A DNA stretch of 64,000 nt from Pseudomonas orientalis (GTDB taxonomy: Bacteria; Pseudomonadota; Gammaproteobacteria; Pseudomonadales; Pseudomonadaceae): positions 4,772,501-4,836,500 of the forward strand of contig NZ_CP018049.1 of the NCBI RefSeq assembly GCF_002934065.1, given 5' to 3'. This document shows, piece after piece, positions 16,774 to 26,769 of the stretch. Under the pieces are notes generated by a model. It was given only the letters and a program-made list of their open reading frames with translations, did no database searches and was not told the origin of the DNA. Each line of letters starts with the position of its first letter. Position 1 is the first letter of the stretch. The position numbers were made by a program, and so were the translations under genes.

Positions 16774-17838
16774 ATGTTCCGTCCCAAGTTGTTGTTCACC
16801 AGCCTGGCCGCCCTTGCCCTCGGCGCCTGCTCGCCCCAGGATCCGCAAGCGGTGACCTCGGCGGCGATCGCCAAGCAAGTCATCCTGCCGACCTACAGCC
16901 GCTGGGTCGAGGCCGACCGTCAGTTGGCCGTCAGCGCCCTCGCCTATTGCCAGGATAAAGAGAGCCTGGACACCGCCCGTGCCGACTTCCTTCACGCGCA
17001 AAAAGCCTGGGCCGAGTTGCAACCACTGCTGATCGGCCCGCTGGCCGAGGGCAACCGCGCCTGGCAGATTCAGTTCTGGCCCGACAAGAAGAACCTGGTG
17101 GGTCGCCAGGTCGAGCAACTGGTCAGCGCCCAGCCGCAAATTGATGCAGACGCGCTCGCCAAATCCAGTGTGGTGGTGCAAGGCCTGTCCGCCTACGAAT
17201 ATATCCTCTACGACGCCAAGCCCGACGTCGCCGACCCGGCCCAGAAAGCCCGCTATTGCCCGCTGCTGATGGCCATCGGCGAACGCCAGAAAGCCCTGGC
17301 CGAAGAGATCCTGGCCAGTTGGAACAGCACCGACGGCATGCTCGCGCAAATGACCAAGTTCCCGAACCAGCGCTACGCCGATTCCCACGAAGCCATCGCG
17401 GATCTGCTGCGCGTGCAGGTCACCGCCCTGGATACCCTGAAGAAAAAACTCGGCACGCCGATGGGCCGCCAGACCAAGGGCATCCCACAACCGTTCCAGG
17501 CCGACGCATGGCGCAGCCAGTCGTCCCTGCAAAGCCTGGAAGCCAGCCTCACGGCAGCCCGGACCGTCTGGGTAGGCGTTGACAACAAGGGCCTGCGCGG
17601 CCTGTTGCCAGAGGACCAGAAAGCCTTGGCCGACAAAATCGACGCCGCCTATGCCGCGTCACTCAAACTGTTCGCCAGCAACCAGCGCACCCTCAACGAA
17701 CTGTTGAACGACGACGCCGGGCGCCAGCAACTCAACGATCTCTACGACAGCCTCAACGTGGTCCATCGCCTGCACGAAGGCGAGCTGGCCAAGGCGCTCG
17801 GCATCCAGCTGGGCTTCAACGCCAACGACGGTGACTGA
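16774..17838 (+). CDS. Imelysin family lipoprotein
   Basis: 354 aa. The signal peptide has the lipobox LALGAC (Cys at about 19). Imelysin features include a conserved W-x-x-x-Q-x-x-x-IGPL-like segment (AWAELQPLLIGPLAEGNR) and a GLSAYEYILYD segment in place of the GxHxxE-type motif of the peptidase-like members. The family includes the P. aeruginosa insulin-cleaving protein IcmP and EfeO-type iron-binding proteins. Proteolysis is doubtful here, and periplasmic iron binding is the more general view. The gene ends in TGATG, sharing a base with the DUF1513 gene. Confidence 0.88.
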   Translation: MFRPKLLFTSLAALALGACSPQDPQAVTSAAIAKQVILPTYSRWVEADRQLAVSALAYCQDKESLDTARADFLHAQKAWAELQPLLIGPLAEGNRAWQIQFWPDKKNLVGRQVEQLVSAQPQIDADALAKSSVVVQGLSAYEYILYDAKPDVADPAQKARYCPLLMAIGERQKALAEEILASWNSTDGMLAQMTKFPNQRYADSHEAIADLLRVQVTALDTLKKKLGTPMGRQTKGIPQPFQADAWRSQSSLQSLEASLTAARTVWVGVDNKGLRGLLPEDQKALADKIDAAYAASLKLFASNQRTLNELLNDDAGRQQLNDLYDSLNVVHRLHEGELAKALGIQLGFNANDGD

Positions 17839-18938
17839 TGATGCTCAGGCGACAGGCTTTGGCGGTGGGCAGCGTGCTGCTCAGCGCCCTCACCTTGGGC
17901 GGCTGGACGCTGTTCAAGCACAAGGATAAGAGCCCGCTGCTGCTGTCGGCGCGCGACGATGCGCACGGCAAGCACTACGCCGTCGGTTATCGCCTGGACG
18001 GCAAGCAGGTGTTCGCCACCCAGGTCGGCCAGCGCTGTCACGACATCATCAACCACCCGACGCTGCCAATTGCGTTGTTTGTCGCCCGCCGCCCGGGCAC
18101 CGAGAGCTACCTGATCGACCTGCGTAACGGCGCGCTGCTGCAAACCATTACCTCGAACGCCAATCGCCACTTCTATGGCCACGCGGTGATCCACAAGAGC
18201 GGCGACTGGCTGTATGCCACCGAGAACGACACCTCCGACCCTGGCCGTGGCCTGTTGGGTGTGTATAAGTTCGAAGGCGAGCGGCTGGCGCACAGCGGCG
18301 AGATCTCCACCCACGGCATCGGCCCGCACCAAGTGTCATGGATGCCCGATGGCGAAACCCTGGTGGTGGCCAACGGCGGCATCCGCACCGAAGCCGAAAG
18401 CCGCGTGGAGATGAACCTCAACGCCATGGAGCCGAGCCTGGTGCTGATGCACCGTGACGGCAGGCTGATCAGCAAGGAAACCCTGGGCCAGCAGATGAAC
18501 AGCGTGCGCCATATGGGGATCGCCAGCGATGGCACCATCCTTACCGGGCAGCAGTTCATGGGACCGTCCCAGGAGCGCTCCGAATTGCTCGCAATCAAGC
18601 GTCCGGGCCAACCGTTCGTGGCCTTTCCAGTAGCCGATGCGCAGTTGCAGGCGATGGGGCACTACACCGCCAGCGTTGCGGTGCACAGCGAGCTGCGCCT
18701 GGTAGCGCTGACGGCGCCACGTGGTAATCGGTTCTTTATCTGGGACATGGACAGTGGCGAGTTGCGCCTGGATGGGCCTTTACCGGACTGTGCCGGCGTG
18801 GGTGCGGTGGCGGACGGGTTCGTGGTCACGTCAGGTCAGGGGCGTTGTCGATTCTATGATTGCCGTCAGAAGCAATTGGTCGCGCAACCCCTGCAATTAC
18901 CGGCGGGGCTTTGGGATAACCACCTGCACTTGATCTGA
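17838..18938 (+). CDS. DUF1513 domain protein, periplasmic beta-propeller-like
   Basis: 366 aa. The N-terminus MMLRRQALAVGSVLLSALTL has a twin arginine before a hydrophobic stretch, suggesting Tat export, which is frequent in this family. The body has repeated blade-like segments (PHQVSWMPDGETLVVANGGI, GTESYLIDLRNG). Its ATG shares the last base of the imelysin stop codon, so translation is coupled. Function is unknown. Constant linkage with imelysin and di-heme proteins in Pseudomonas suggests a joint envelope iron or redox process (inference). Confidence 0.85.
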   Translation: MMLRRQALAVGSVLLSALTLGGWTLFKHKDKSPLLLSARDDAHGKHYAVGYRLDGKQVFATQVGQRCHDIINHPTLPIALFVARRPGTESYLIDLRNGALLQTITSNANRHFYGHAVIHKSGDWLYATENDTSDPGRGLLGVYKFEGERLAHSGEISTHGIGPHQVSWMPDGETLVVANGGIRTEAESRVEMNLNAMEPSLVLMHRDGRLISKETLGQQMNSVRHMGIASDGTILTGQQFMGPSQERSELLAIKRPGQPFVAFPVADAQLQAMGHYTASVAVHSELRLVALTAPRGNRFFIWDMDSGELRLDGPLPDCAGVGAVADGFVVTSGQGRCRFYDCRQKQLVAQPLQLPAGLWDNHLHLI

Positions 18939-18948
18939 AAAACGCCAT

Positions 18949-18980
18949 AAAAAAGGGCCTCGCATCGCGAAGCCCTTTTG
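18949..18980. terminator. Terminator after DUF1513 gene
   Basis: The stem AAAAGGGCcTCGC / GCGAaGCCCTTTT has a short ATC loop, a T run on the plus side and an A run on the other. It ends the di-heme/imelysin/DUF1513 operon and could also stop the converging colRS-warA-inaA transcript. Confidence 0.85.
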
Positions 18981-18997
18981 TGGGGGTTTTAATCGTT

Positions 18998-19225
18998 TCA
19001 ACTCTGCGGCCTCATCGCTTGAGACATCCCGAACATGAATAACAGCAACTCATGATCGGGTTTGGCCGCCACACTGACCTTGGCCACACGTGGCAGCAGG
19101 CATTGCCCACCGCCCTGCGTCGCACTGAGTACCTGTGTGCGAGGCTGTTCCCATGCAGCCAGGGCAAGGGCCGTAACCGCCAACGCCCCGACCAGGAACA
19201 AACCTCGTGCTATTTCTAGCTTCAT
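18998..19225 (-). CDS. Small membrane-anchored hypothetical protein coupled to inaA
   Basis: 75 aa. One N-terminal hydrophobic segment (about residues 8-27, GLFLVGALAVTALALAA) is followed by a short periplasmic tail with one Cys (GGGQCLLPRV). Its ATG overlaps the inaA stop as ATGA, which both fixes the start and shows it is translated with inaA. I do not recognise a family. It is the last gene of the colR-colS-warA-inaA cluster, so an envelope or LPS-related role is plausible but unproven. Confidence 0.7.
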   Translation of the reverse strand: MKLEIARGLFLVGALAVTALALAAWEQPRTQVLSATQGGGQCLLPRVAKVSVAAKPDHELLLFMFGMSQAMRPQS

Positions 19226-19941
19226 CTGGTTAAACCCTTGATAGCGCTGCCAAACGCCGTCTCGTAAAAATAGCTGAGTTTTTTCCAGTCGGTATCGTTC
19301 CACGACGAATGGCGGCGCAATTGCAGCATGTCATGGGAGGCGGCCCGATAAGCGGTCAAACGCTGGCGGCATTTTTCAAAATCCAGCAGCGCCACTTCAA
19401 CGTTCACCCCATCGCCCTCGCCGGTTACCCGAACGAAGATGTGCTTGATATACAGGCAACCGTGCTGCCAGCGGCCTTTGTGCATGCGGGCCAGGGTACC
19501 GGCCAATTCCTCGAGCAAGCGCTCGTGGACCGCCTCGCCGTATTGCTCACGGCCACCGGCGGCGTACCAGTTTTCGATCTCGTCGAAACCGTCCAGCGAC
19601 GCGGTGACCAGCAACGCTTTCCATTGATGCTGCGGGTCGCGTCGCGCCTCGCAGAACACCAACTCCGGCACGCGTACATCCAGCAGGCGCAGGCCCTTGA
19701 GGGCATCACGCTCGCGCAGTACGGTCGGACGTCCAAACGGATGCAACCAACTGCGGTAGATATGGCCCGTCTGGCGTTTGCAATAGAGCAATCGCCCATT
19801 GGGACTGATCACCCGCTGTACGCCACTTTCACCGCCACGCCGACGATTGGGTTCTTCCACCCACTCGCCCTGCTGACGCCAGAAAAAATCAAATCGTTCT
19901 TCGGGAGCTATATGACTGCCGACTACGCACTCAACTGCCAT
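19222..19941 (-). CDS. inaA: InaA-type lipopolysaccharide kinase-like protein
   Basis: 239 aa, a member of the Kdo/WaaP protein-kinase-like superfamily. The small lobe holds the Lys in LLYCKRQTGH. The catalytic loop is degenerate, HGCLYIKHIF, and the metal-binding Asp is in VALLDFEKCR. It is predicted to be cytoplasmic and to phosphorylate LPS core sugar. In P. putida inaA lies behind warA and is activated by ColR, contributing to membrane integrity (established). ATG 19941 begins just 5 bp after warA ends, so the longer open frame into warA is not needed. Confidence 0.87.
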   Translation of the reverse strand: MAVECVVGSHIAPEERFDFFWRQQGEWVEEPNRRRGGESGVQRVISPNGRLLYCKRQTGHIYRSWLHPFGRPTVLRERDALKGLRLLDVRVPELVFCEARRDPQHQWKALLVTASLDGFDEIENWYAAGGREQYGEAVHERLLEELAGTLARMHKGRWQHGCLYIKHIFVRVTGEGDGVNVEVALLDFEKCRQRLTAYRAASHDMLQLRRHSSWNDTDWKKLSYFYETAFGSAIKGLTR

Positions 19942-19945
19942 CCTG

Positions 19946-20626
19946 TTACCTCTTGCGCAATACATAGACTCGCCACATGGCGTAGAGCGGCATGAAGTCC
20001 AGGGATTCCTGAACCCGGAAACCGGCCTGCTCGAATTCTGCCTCGACAGTAGCAGCCGGTAACACAAACCGGTTTTGGTAACCTTCCTGCTCACCTTTCT
20101 TACGACGCCGTACCTCGGCGCGCCTGCGTTTCCAGGCCTTGAAATTACCATCGACCCACAGCGAGATAATCACGCTGTCACGGCTAACCCGCTGAAACTC
20201 CCGAAGTATTGTCATCCTGTGCGCCGGGTCACCGATGTGGTGCATCAGGCGCATGCAGAAAATACTGTCGACCGAGTTATCTGGCAAATCGATATCAAAG
20301 GCGGATGTCTGCAAAGGGCGTACCCGTTTGACGACTTCCGCCGGTTGGGCCACCGTAGCGACCTTCAACATCGACGCCGAATTGTCGGCCCCGATGATCA
20401 CACGATTGGGTTTCTCGGCCAGCAATGGCCAAAAGCGCCCGGCACCACACGGCAGGTCCAACACCAGGCCCGGCTCACCGGCCATGGCCAGCGCACCACG
20501 CGCCAGTTGCTCATCGCGCTTGTGGGACAACCGGCGAGCCAGATTGTCCTGATGCTTGAGCAAATATTGCTGCGCGTGTTGATCATCGTACTTTTCTGAA
20601 AATTCCAACTTGATCGGGGAAGGCAT
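19946..20626 (-). CDS. warA: SAM-dependent methyltransferase WarA
   Basis: 226 aa. Class I methyltransferase fold: motif I LVLDLPCGAGRFWPLL, an acidic post-I residue (IIGADNS), and motif IV-like NSVDSIFCMRLMHHIGDP. A basic patch (KRRRAEVRRRKKG) may contact an anionic substrate or membrane. In P. putida the homologous gene, next to colRS and in an operon with inaA, is warA, and with inaA it affects LPS and cell-wall stability. The substrate is not known. A ColR-box-like sequence lies upstream. Confidence 0.87.
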   Translation of the reverse strand: MPSPIKLEFSEKYDDQHAQQYLLKHQDNLARRLSHKRDEQLARGALAMAGEPGLVLDLPCGAGRFWPLLAEKPNRVIIGADNSASMLKVATVAQPAEVVKRVRPLQTSAFDIDLPDNSVDSIFCMRLMHHIGDPAHRMTILREFQRVSRDSVIISLWVDGNFKAWKRRRAEVRRRKKGEQEGYQNRFVLPAATVEAEFEQAGFRVQESLDFMPLYAMWRVYVLRKR

Positions 20627-20693
20627 CTTGCGTCTCCGGTAACTGATGCCTACAACCCTAAGCGGCGAACTGTGATCAACAGGTCAACTCATT

Positions 20694-20713
20694 GTGAAAA
20701 ACTTGTCCTGTCC
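20694..20713 (-). promoter_or_regulatory. Candidate ColR box upstream of warA
   Basis: On the minus strand the sequence AGGACAAGTTTTTCAC ends in TTTTTCAC, the most conserved part of the ColR site as I recall it from P. putida work. The 5' half matches only partly. Its position, 68 bp before warA, fits direct activation by ColR. Confidence 0.4.
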
Positions 20714-20814
20714 AATCCCATACATTTCAAGACTTTACAGAAACATTCAGTAGCATCGGGCCATCTTCGCCGAAAAGCAGACGTCGTGCAGCAGCAAAAT
20801 GACAGACTGATCGG

Positions 20815-22095
20815 TCAGGTTTTGACTTGGCCAAGGTCGACATGAAAACGGCAGCCATTGGGCTCCATGGTGCTCAGGGTCACGCTCCAACCCTGGCTCT
20901 CACAGATACGCTGCACCAGCGACAAGCCCAGCCCCAGACCCTCGCCACGCTTCTCGCTGCCACGCACGAACGGTTCGAACATCGCTTCACGTTTGTCTTC
21001 CGGGATGCCCACACCGGTGTCCTCCACTACGAAGCCGCTGGGCTCCAGTGTGAGGCGAATAAACCCGTGCTCGGTGTAGTGCAGTGCATTGCGCAACAGG
21101 TTGCCCATCACCGCATGCAGGAACGTCGTGTTGTAGCGCGTATCCAGCGGGGCGCCCGGGCAGTAGATCAACTCAAGGCCCTTTTGCTCGATGGGCCCGC
21201 GCCAGATACCGAGCAGGTCCTCGGCAACCTGGGTCAGGTTGACCTGGGCAGACATGGCGGCATCGTCATGCTTGGCGCGAGCCAGCATCAGGAAGGTCTG
21301 CACCAGTTCGCGCATCTCTTCACAGGCCCGGGCAATGCGCTGGACCTGGTTGCGCCCGCGTTGATCGATGGCCGGATTCTCCAGCAGCAATTCGCAGGAA
21401 CTGGCCAACACCATCAAGGGTGTACGCAATTCATGGCTCACATCGCTGGTGAACAACTGTTCGCGAGACAGCGCCTGGCGCAAGCGGCCCAGGGTGGCGT
21501 CGAACGCCACGGCCAGTTCGCCCACTTCGTCGGCCGCGTAGTCCGGTGCCAACGGTGGCGCAAGCCCCAGCAACTGGTCGCGATGGCGCACCTGGCGGGC
21601 CAGACGCACCACCGGCGCCATCACCTTGCGCGCCAGCACCCAACCCAGGAACACCGCCAGTGCCAGGCTGAGCACAAAGCCCACCAGCACCACGGCAAAC
21701 AGCACCCGCTCGCGCTCTTCGAAATCGCTTTGGTCCTGCAGCAGCACATAGCGTCGGCCGTCGATCACTTCGACCATGGCGTGGTAGGACAGCGACTCGC
21801 GAAATACTTCATGAAAGCCCGGGTCCAGATGCCGCAAATCCTTGGGCAACTCGAAATCGCCGGGGCCGCCGCTGAAATAGAACAATTGGTCAGGCTCGGG
21901 CCGATGTCGCCAGTCTTCCATGCTGTCCATCAACAGCAGACGTTGCAGGTCGCCGCCCAGGCCCGCTGAAATCAACTTCTCCTCCACCAGGTGCACGGTC
22001 GCGACAATGCCCATGGCGAAGGCCCCCGCGACCAACGCACTCATCAAGGCAAAGGCGATGATGATCCGCTGGGCAAGGCTTTGCTTAAACTCCAT
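20815..22095 (-). CDS. colS: Sensor histidine kinase ColS
   Basis: 426 aa from ATG 22095, which overlaps the end of colR by 11 bp; a GTG-type extension of 10 codons is possible. The first membrane segment (about 8-30) and second (about 140-162) enclose a short periplasmic loop rich in Glu (EVFRES, DFEERE), where ColS of P. putida uses ExxE-type residues to sense excess Zn or Fe (established). HAMP follows, then an H box (SDVSHELRTPLMVLAS), an N box (NLLRNALHYTEHG) and G boxes (VEDTGVGIPE, GLGLGLSLV). It phosphorylates ColR. Confidence 0.9.
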   Translation of the reverse strand: MEFKQSLAQRIIIAFALMSALVAGAFAMGIVATVHLVEEKLISAGLGGDLQRLLLMDSMEDWRHRPEPDQLFYFSGGPGDFELPKDLRHLDPGFHEVFRESLSYHAMVEVIDGRRYVLLQDQSDFEERERVLFAVVLVGFVLSLALAVFLGWVLARKVMAPVVRLARQVRHRDQLLGLAPPLAPDYAADEVGELAVAFDATLGRLRQALSREQLFTSDVSHELRTPLMVLASSCELLLENPAIDQRGRNQVQRIARACEEMRELVQTFLMLARAKHDDAAMSAQVNLTQVAEDLLGIWRGPIEQKGLELIYCPGAPLDTRYNTTFLHAVMGNLLRNALHYTEHGFIRLTLEPSGFVVEDTGVGIPEDKREAMFEPFVRGSEKRGEGLGLGLSLVQRICESQGWSVTLSTMEPNGCRFHVDLGQVKT

Positions 22096-22768
22096 CACGG
22101 CCCTCGGCCAATCGATAACCCACACCGTGTACCGTTTGCAGCAACGGCTTGGCGAAAGGTTTGTCGATCACCTGGCGCAATTGGTGAACGTGGCTGCGCA
22201 GGCTGTCGCTGTCCGGGCAATCATCGCCCCACAGGGCTTCTTCGAGGATTTCCCGACGCAACACGTGGGGGCTTTTCTGCATCAACACCGCCAGCAACTT
22301 CAGGCCGACCGGGTTGAGTTTGAGCAGGCGCCCCTCTCGGGTCACCTCCAGTGTATCCAGGTCATAATTGAGGTCGCCCACTTGCAGCGCACGACGCCCG
22401 CCACCCTGGGCACGGCGCAGCACCGCTTCGATGCGGGCGGCCAGCTCCGACAGGGCGAACGGCTTGAGCAGGTAGTCATCGGCGCCTGACTTGAAGCCCT
22501 GCAGCCGGTCGTCCAACTGGTCACGGGCGGTCAGCATGATCACCGGCGTGTCGCGGCGCGCATCTTCGCGCAGGCGTTTGCACAGGGTGTAGCCATCGAT
22601 GCCAGGGAGCATGATGTCGAGCACGATCAAGTCGTAATGCTCGGTGGCGGCCAGGTGCAAGCCCGACAGGCCGTCCTGCGCACAATCCACTGTGTAGCCT
22701 TTGAGCCCCAGGTAATCGGCCAGGTTGGCCAGAATATCGCGGTTGTCTTCAACCAATAAAATTCGCAT
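22085..22768 (-). CDS. colR: Response regulator ColR
   Basis: 227 aa, OmpR family. Receiver landmarks are LLVEDNRD, the phospho-Asp in LIVLDIMLPGIDGY and the Lys in GADDYLLKPFA. The C-terminal winged helix ends TVHGVGYRLAEG. It activates genes that protect the outer membrane under metal and phenol stress (established in P. putida), including the adjacent warA-inaA. Order and strand of colR-colS-warA-inaA match that locus. Confidence 0.92.
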   Translation of the reverse strand: MRILLVEDNRDILANLADYLGLKGYTVDCAQDGLSGLHLAATEHYDLIVLDIMLPGIDGYTLCKRLREDARRDTPVIMLTARDQLDDRLQGFKSGADDYLLKPFALSELAARIEAVLRRAQGGGRRALQVGDLNYDLDTLEVTREGRLLKLNPVGLKLLAVLMQKSPHVLRREILEEALWGDDCPDSDSLRSHVHQLRQVIDKPFAKPLLQTVHGVGYRLAEGRDGV

Positions 22769-22967
22769 GGGCAGTGCTCCGTACGCGGTAACAGCCGTGT
22801 TGGCTCGCGCAGCTTAAGGCCAAGTGCCGTTCAGGGATAGACCTGCACAGGTCATCGATATAGCTTTTCAACCGTTATTTATATTGAACGAGATTTTCAC
22901 TATGACTTCACAAACTGGCCACAGCCGTGCAGGGAAAATCATCGCCCATTGCAATGAAGATTCAAAA

Positions 22968-23056
22968 TGTGGGAGGGGGCTTGCGCCCGATGAGGGTGGG
23001 TCAGTTGATAAATGTTCTACTGACACACCGCCATCGGGGGCAAGCCCCCTCCCACA
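22968..23056. repeat. REPIN (class 1)
   Basis: An inverted REP pair with inner flanks AGGGTGGGTCAGTTGA / CTACTGACACACCGCC. The left unit carries GCTTGCGCCCGAT. It lies between the colR 5' side and the groEL terminator, in a 390-bp spacer that otherwise holds only the terminator and AT-rich colR leader DNA. Confidence 0.92.
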
Positions 23057-23099
23057 TTTTTGAACGAGTACATCCGCATCATCGGTCAGGCCGAACAAC

Positions 23100-23138
23100 A
23101 AAAAACCCCGCCTGCATCACTGCAGGCGGGGTTTTTCA
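23100..23138 (-). terminator. Terminator after groEL
   Basis: The stem AAAAACCCCGCCTGCA / TGCAGGCGGGGTTTTT has loop TCAC. Read on the minus strand it ends in a T run 20 bp past the groEL stop. Confidence 0.93.
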
Positions 23139-23157
23139 GTACAGGGGTAAGGCTGGC

Positions 23158-24804
<1,647 letters not shown>

Positions 24805-24854
24805 GATCGATATTCCTTAAATACTTTGTAGTAACGGGAAAATGAGCGGGGAAA

Positions 24855-25151
24855 TCAGCCTTCCAGTACAGCGAGAATTTCGTTCTCAGCCATTACCAGC
24901 AGGTCTTCGCCGTCGACTTTCACAGTGTTGCTGCCGGAGTAAGGGCCGAAAACAACCTTGTCACCCACTTTCACGGCCAGCGCACGTACTTCACCGTTTT
25001 CCAGGGTCTTGCCTGGGCCAGCAGCGACGATCACGCCGTGGTTGGCTTTTTCAGCAGCCGAACCTGGCAGGACGATCCCACCGGCGGTTTTCTTTTCTTC
25101 TTCGCTGCGACGGATGACGACGCGGTCGTGCAGAGGACGAAGCTTGCTCAT
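24855..25151 (-). CDS. groS: Co-chaperonin GroES
   Basis: 98 aa. N-terminal RPLHDRVVIRR, a mobile loop with GGIVLPGSAAEK, and C-terminal ENEILAVLEG. It caps GroEL as a heptamer. It is the first gene of the groESL operon. Confidence 0.99.
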   Translation of the reverse strand: MSKLRPLHDRVVIRRSEEEKKTAGGIVLPGSAAEKANHGVIVAAGPGKTLENGEVRALAVKVGDKVVFGPYSGSNTVKVDGEDLLVMAENEILAVLEG

Positions 25152-25290
25152 TGTCGATCTCTCCTAATTGTATGTTTCATCGGCCGGTATCAATTCCGGC
25201 GGGTTAAATTCCGGCGGTGCCGGTCGCGGCTCGCAGGGCGAACCGCGGAAGTCTGTCTAGTGTCACCACCAGAAACCTTGCGGTGACCGT

Positions 25291-25319
25291 TACATAAGGG
25301 CGGCCAGGCTTATTACAAG
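25291..25319 (-). promoter_or_regulatory. Sigma-32 (RpoH)-type heat-shock promoter of groESL
   Basis: On the minus strand, CTTGTAA (-35) and CCTTATGTA (-10) are separated by 13 bp, close to the RpoH consensus CTTGAAA-N13-CCCCATNT. It lies about 140 bp upstream of groES, leaving a GC-rich leader with the repeated motif ATTCCGGCGG. Confidence 0.72.
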
Positions 25320-25360
25320 GGGCAGCGAATGATTTTTTTTGTGTTTTGCTCAGGGAAGAA

Positions 25361-25389
25361 TGCAACACGGCACCCGAAGATGCCGTGCC
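25361..25389 (-). terminator. Possible terminator after fxsA
   Basis: On the minus strand the 9-bp stem CACGGCATC / GGTGCCGTG (one wobble pair) closes on the stable tetraloop TTCG, followed by TTGCATTCTT. The U tract is interrupted, so efficiency is uncertain. It lies about 13 bp after the fxsA stop. Confidence 0.55.
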
Positions 25390-25399
25390 GGTGAAGCGG

Positions 25400-25876
25400 T
25401 TATTTACTGTCGCGGTGTTCGAATTCGCCTTCGATCACATCACCTTCTCGCCCCAGAGGCTGGCGCGGGGCCGGGCCGCCACGGGGTTGCAGGTCGTCGG
25501 CAAACGCGCGCTGGCGCACGGCCGCTTCTTCGGCACGCTGGCGCATCTTGCCGGCCAGCAGTTTGCGCGTAACCGGCAGCAGCATCACCAGACCGACCAT
25601 GTCGCTGATAAAGCCCGGCAGGATCAACAGGCCACCGGCCAGCGCCATCATCAGGCCTTCGAGCATGGTCTGGGCGGGCAGCTCACCGCGGTTCAGGCTT
25701 TCACGGGCGCGCAGGGCGGTCGCCAGGCCGGCGACGCGCAGCACCAGAACGCCGAGCATCGAGCCGAGGATGATCAGTAACAGTGCCGGGAAAAATCCGA
25801 TCGCACCGCTGACTTGAACGAATACGAACAGCTCCAGCACCGGGAACAATAGGAAAAGCAACAAAAAAGGGCGCAT
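25400..25876 (-). CDS. fxsA: Membrane protein FxsA
   Basis: 158 aa from ATG 25876, with GAGGA 8 bases ahead. Two closely packed hydrophobic hairpins form the FxsA core (RPFLLLFLLFPVLELFVFVQV, FFPALLLIILGSMLGVLVLR, then GLMMALAGGLLILPGFISDM). The C-terminal tail is polar. FxsA in E. coli suppresses F-plasmid exclusion of phage T7 when overproduced, and its normal role is unknown. Linkage to groES is conserved among gammaproteobacteria. Confidence 0.92.
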   Translation of the reverse strand: MRPFLLLFLLFPVLELFVFVQVSGAIGFFPALLLIILGSMLGVLVLRVAGLATALRARESLNRGELPAQTMLEGLMMALAGGLLILPGFISDMVGLVMLLPVTRKLLAGKMRQRAEEAAVRQRAFADDLQPRGGPAPRQPLGREGDVIEGEFEHRDSK

Positions 25877-25942
25877 CAAAAGGTTCCTCAACGCAAGAAT
25901 GCCTTGCTAGTTCACCCTAGATGACGTCGCCTTTTCGTGAAT

Positions 25943-26674
25943 TCAAGCGCTAATGTCTGATTTTTTCGGCCAGGTCTGCGCGTGAGCCAATGAAACCAGG
26001 GCTTCGCGTACTTGTGTCGGCGTGTTGCAAGACTCGGCAAACGGCAACCAGTGCAGGGACTGGCCAATGCGCAGGTGCATGCCTTCGCTGTCGATGCCGG
26101 CCAGTTGCGCAGGCTCGGTCGTCGGTAAACCGGCGAGGTCGACGTAGTGGGCGATGGCCTTGGCGTGATCGCTGTTCATGTGTTCGATCATGCTGCGCTC
26201 AGCCTTGCCCGCGAACGGATTGGCCAGGGTCAGTTGATCGACCCAGTGGATCGCGCCAAACCCACCGATATAACGGTGGCGCACCGGCTTGAGCACCCAG
26301 AAATCGAAATCGTGGGCCTGGTGGTAATTGGCCGAGTCAGGGAAGTAGCGGTAGTAGCGCTCGGCGGCGGCTTCGATGCTGGAGGCGTCTTCCAGCTTCT
26401 CGGCTTCAGCCAAATAGGTCAGGCGCCCGACGGCCTGCACATCGTCGGCTTCGCGCTCACCGACCAGCAACGAACATTTGGGGTCTTTCTGCAAATTGTG
26501 CGTGTGCTGGGCGATGCGGCTGATCAGGATCAGCGGCTGGCCGTGCGCGTCGAGGCAGTAGGGCACGACCGAACCGAAGGGAAAACCGGGCATGGCTTTG
26601 GACAGTGTGGCCAAGGCCCCACGGTATTCCTTGAGCAACAGCTCTCGGGCGTTCCTGGCAACGTGCACGCTCAA
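25943..26674 (-). CDS. HugZ-like pyridoxamine-phosphate-oxidase-fold protein
   Basis: About 243 aa. The N-terminal split-barrel FMN-binding-like domain has GFPFGSVVPYCLD and PLILISRIAQHTHNL. The C-terminal DUF2470 domain has SMIEHMNSDHAKAIAHYV and IDSEGMHLR. The family includes HugZ/HutZ proteins linked to heme use, so heme binding or degradation is possible. No heme genes are adjacent and no Fur box is visible. The start is set at TTG 26674 because AGGAG lies 7 bases before it. An ATG 36 bp upstream has no good ribosome site. Confidence 0.82.
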   Translation of the reverse strand: MSVHVARNARELLLKEYRGALATLSKAMPGFPFGSVVPYCLDAHGQPLILISRIAQHTHNLQKDPKCSLLVGEREADDVQAVGRLTYLAEAEKLEDASSIEAAAERYYRYFPDSANYHQAHDFDFWVLKPVRHRYIGGFGAIHWVDQLTLANPFAGKAERSMIEHMNSDHAKAIAHYVDLAGLPTTEPAQLAGIDSEGMHLRIGQSLHWLPFAESCNTPTQVREALVSLAHAQTWPKKSDISA

Positions 26675-26769
26675 TGTATGACTCCTGGGTTGTTCCGCCG
26701 CCCACGGCATATGGGAATGGATCTCAACACAAGGTAATCAATATACGCGCAGGTTGCCAGCGTGTCGCT

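Noticed and set aside
22824..23063. Small frames across REPINs with a recurring peptide CGRGLAPD...GASPLPH
   Set aside because: The same peptide appears at many REPIN copies because the repeat itself is translated; it is not a protein family.
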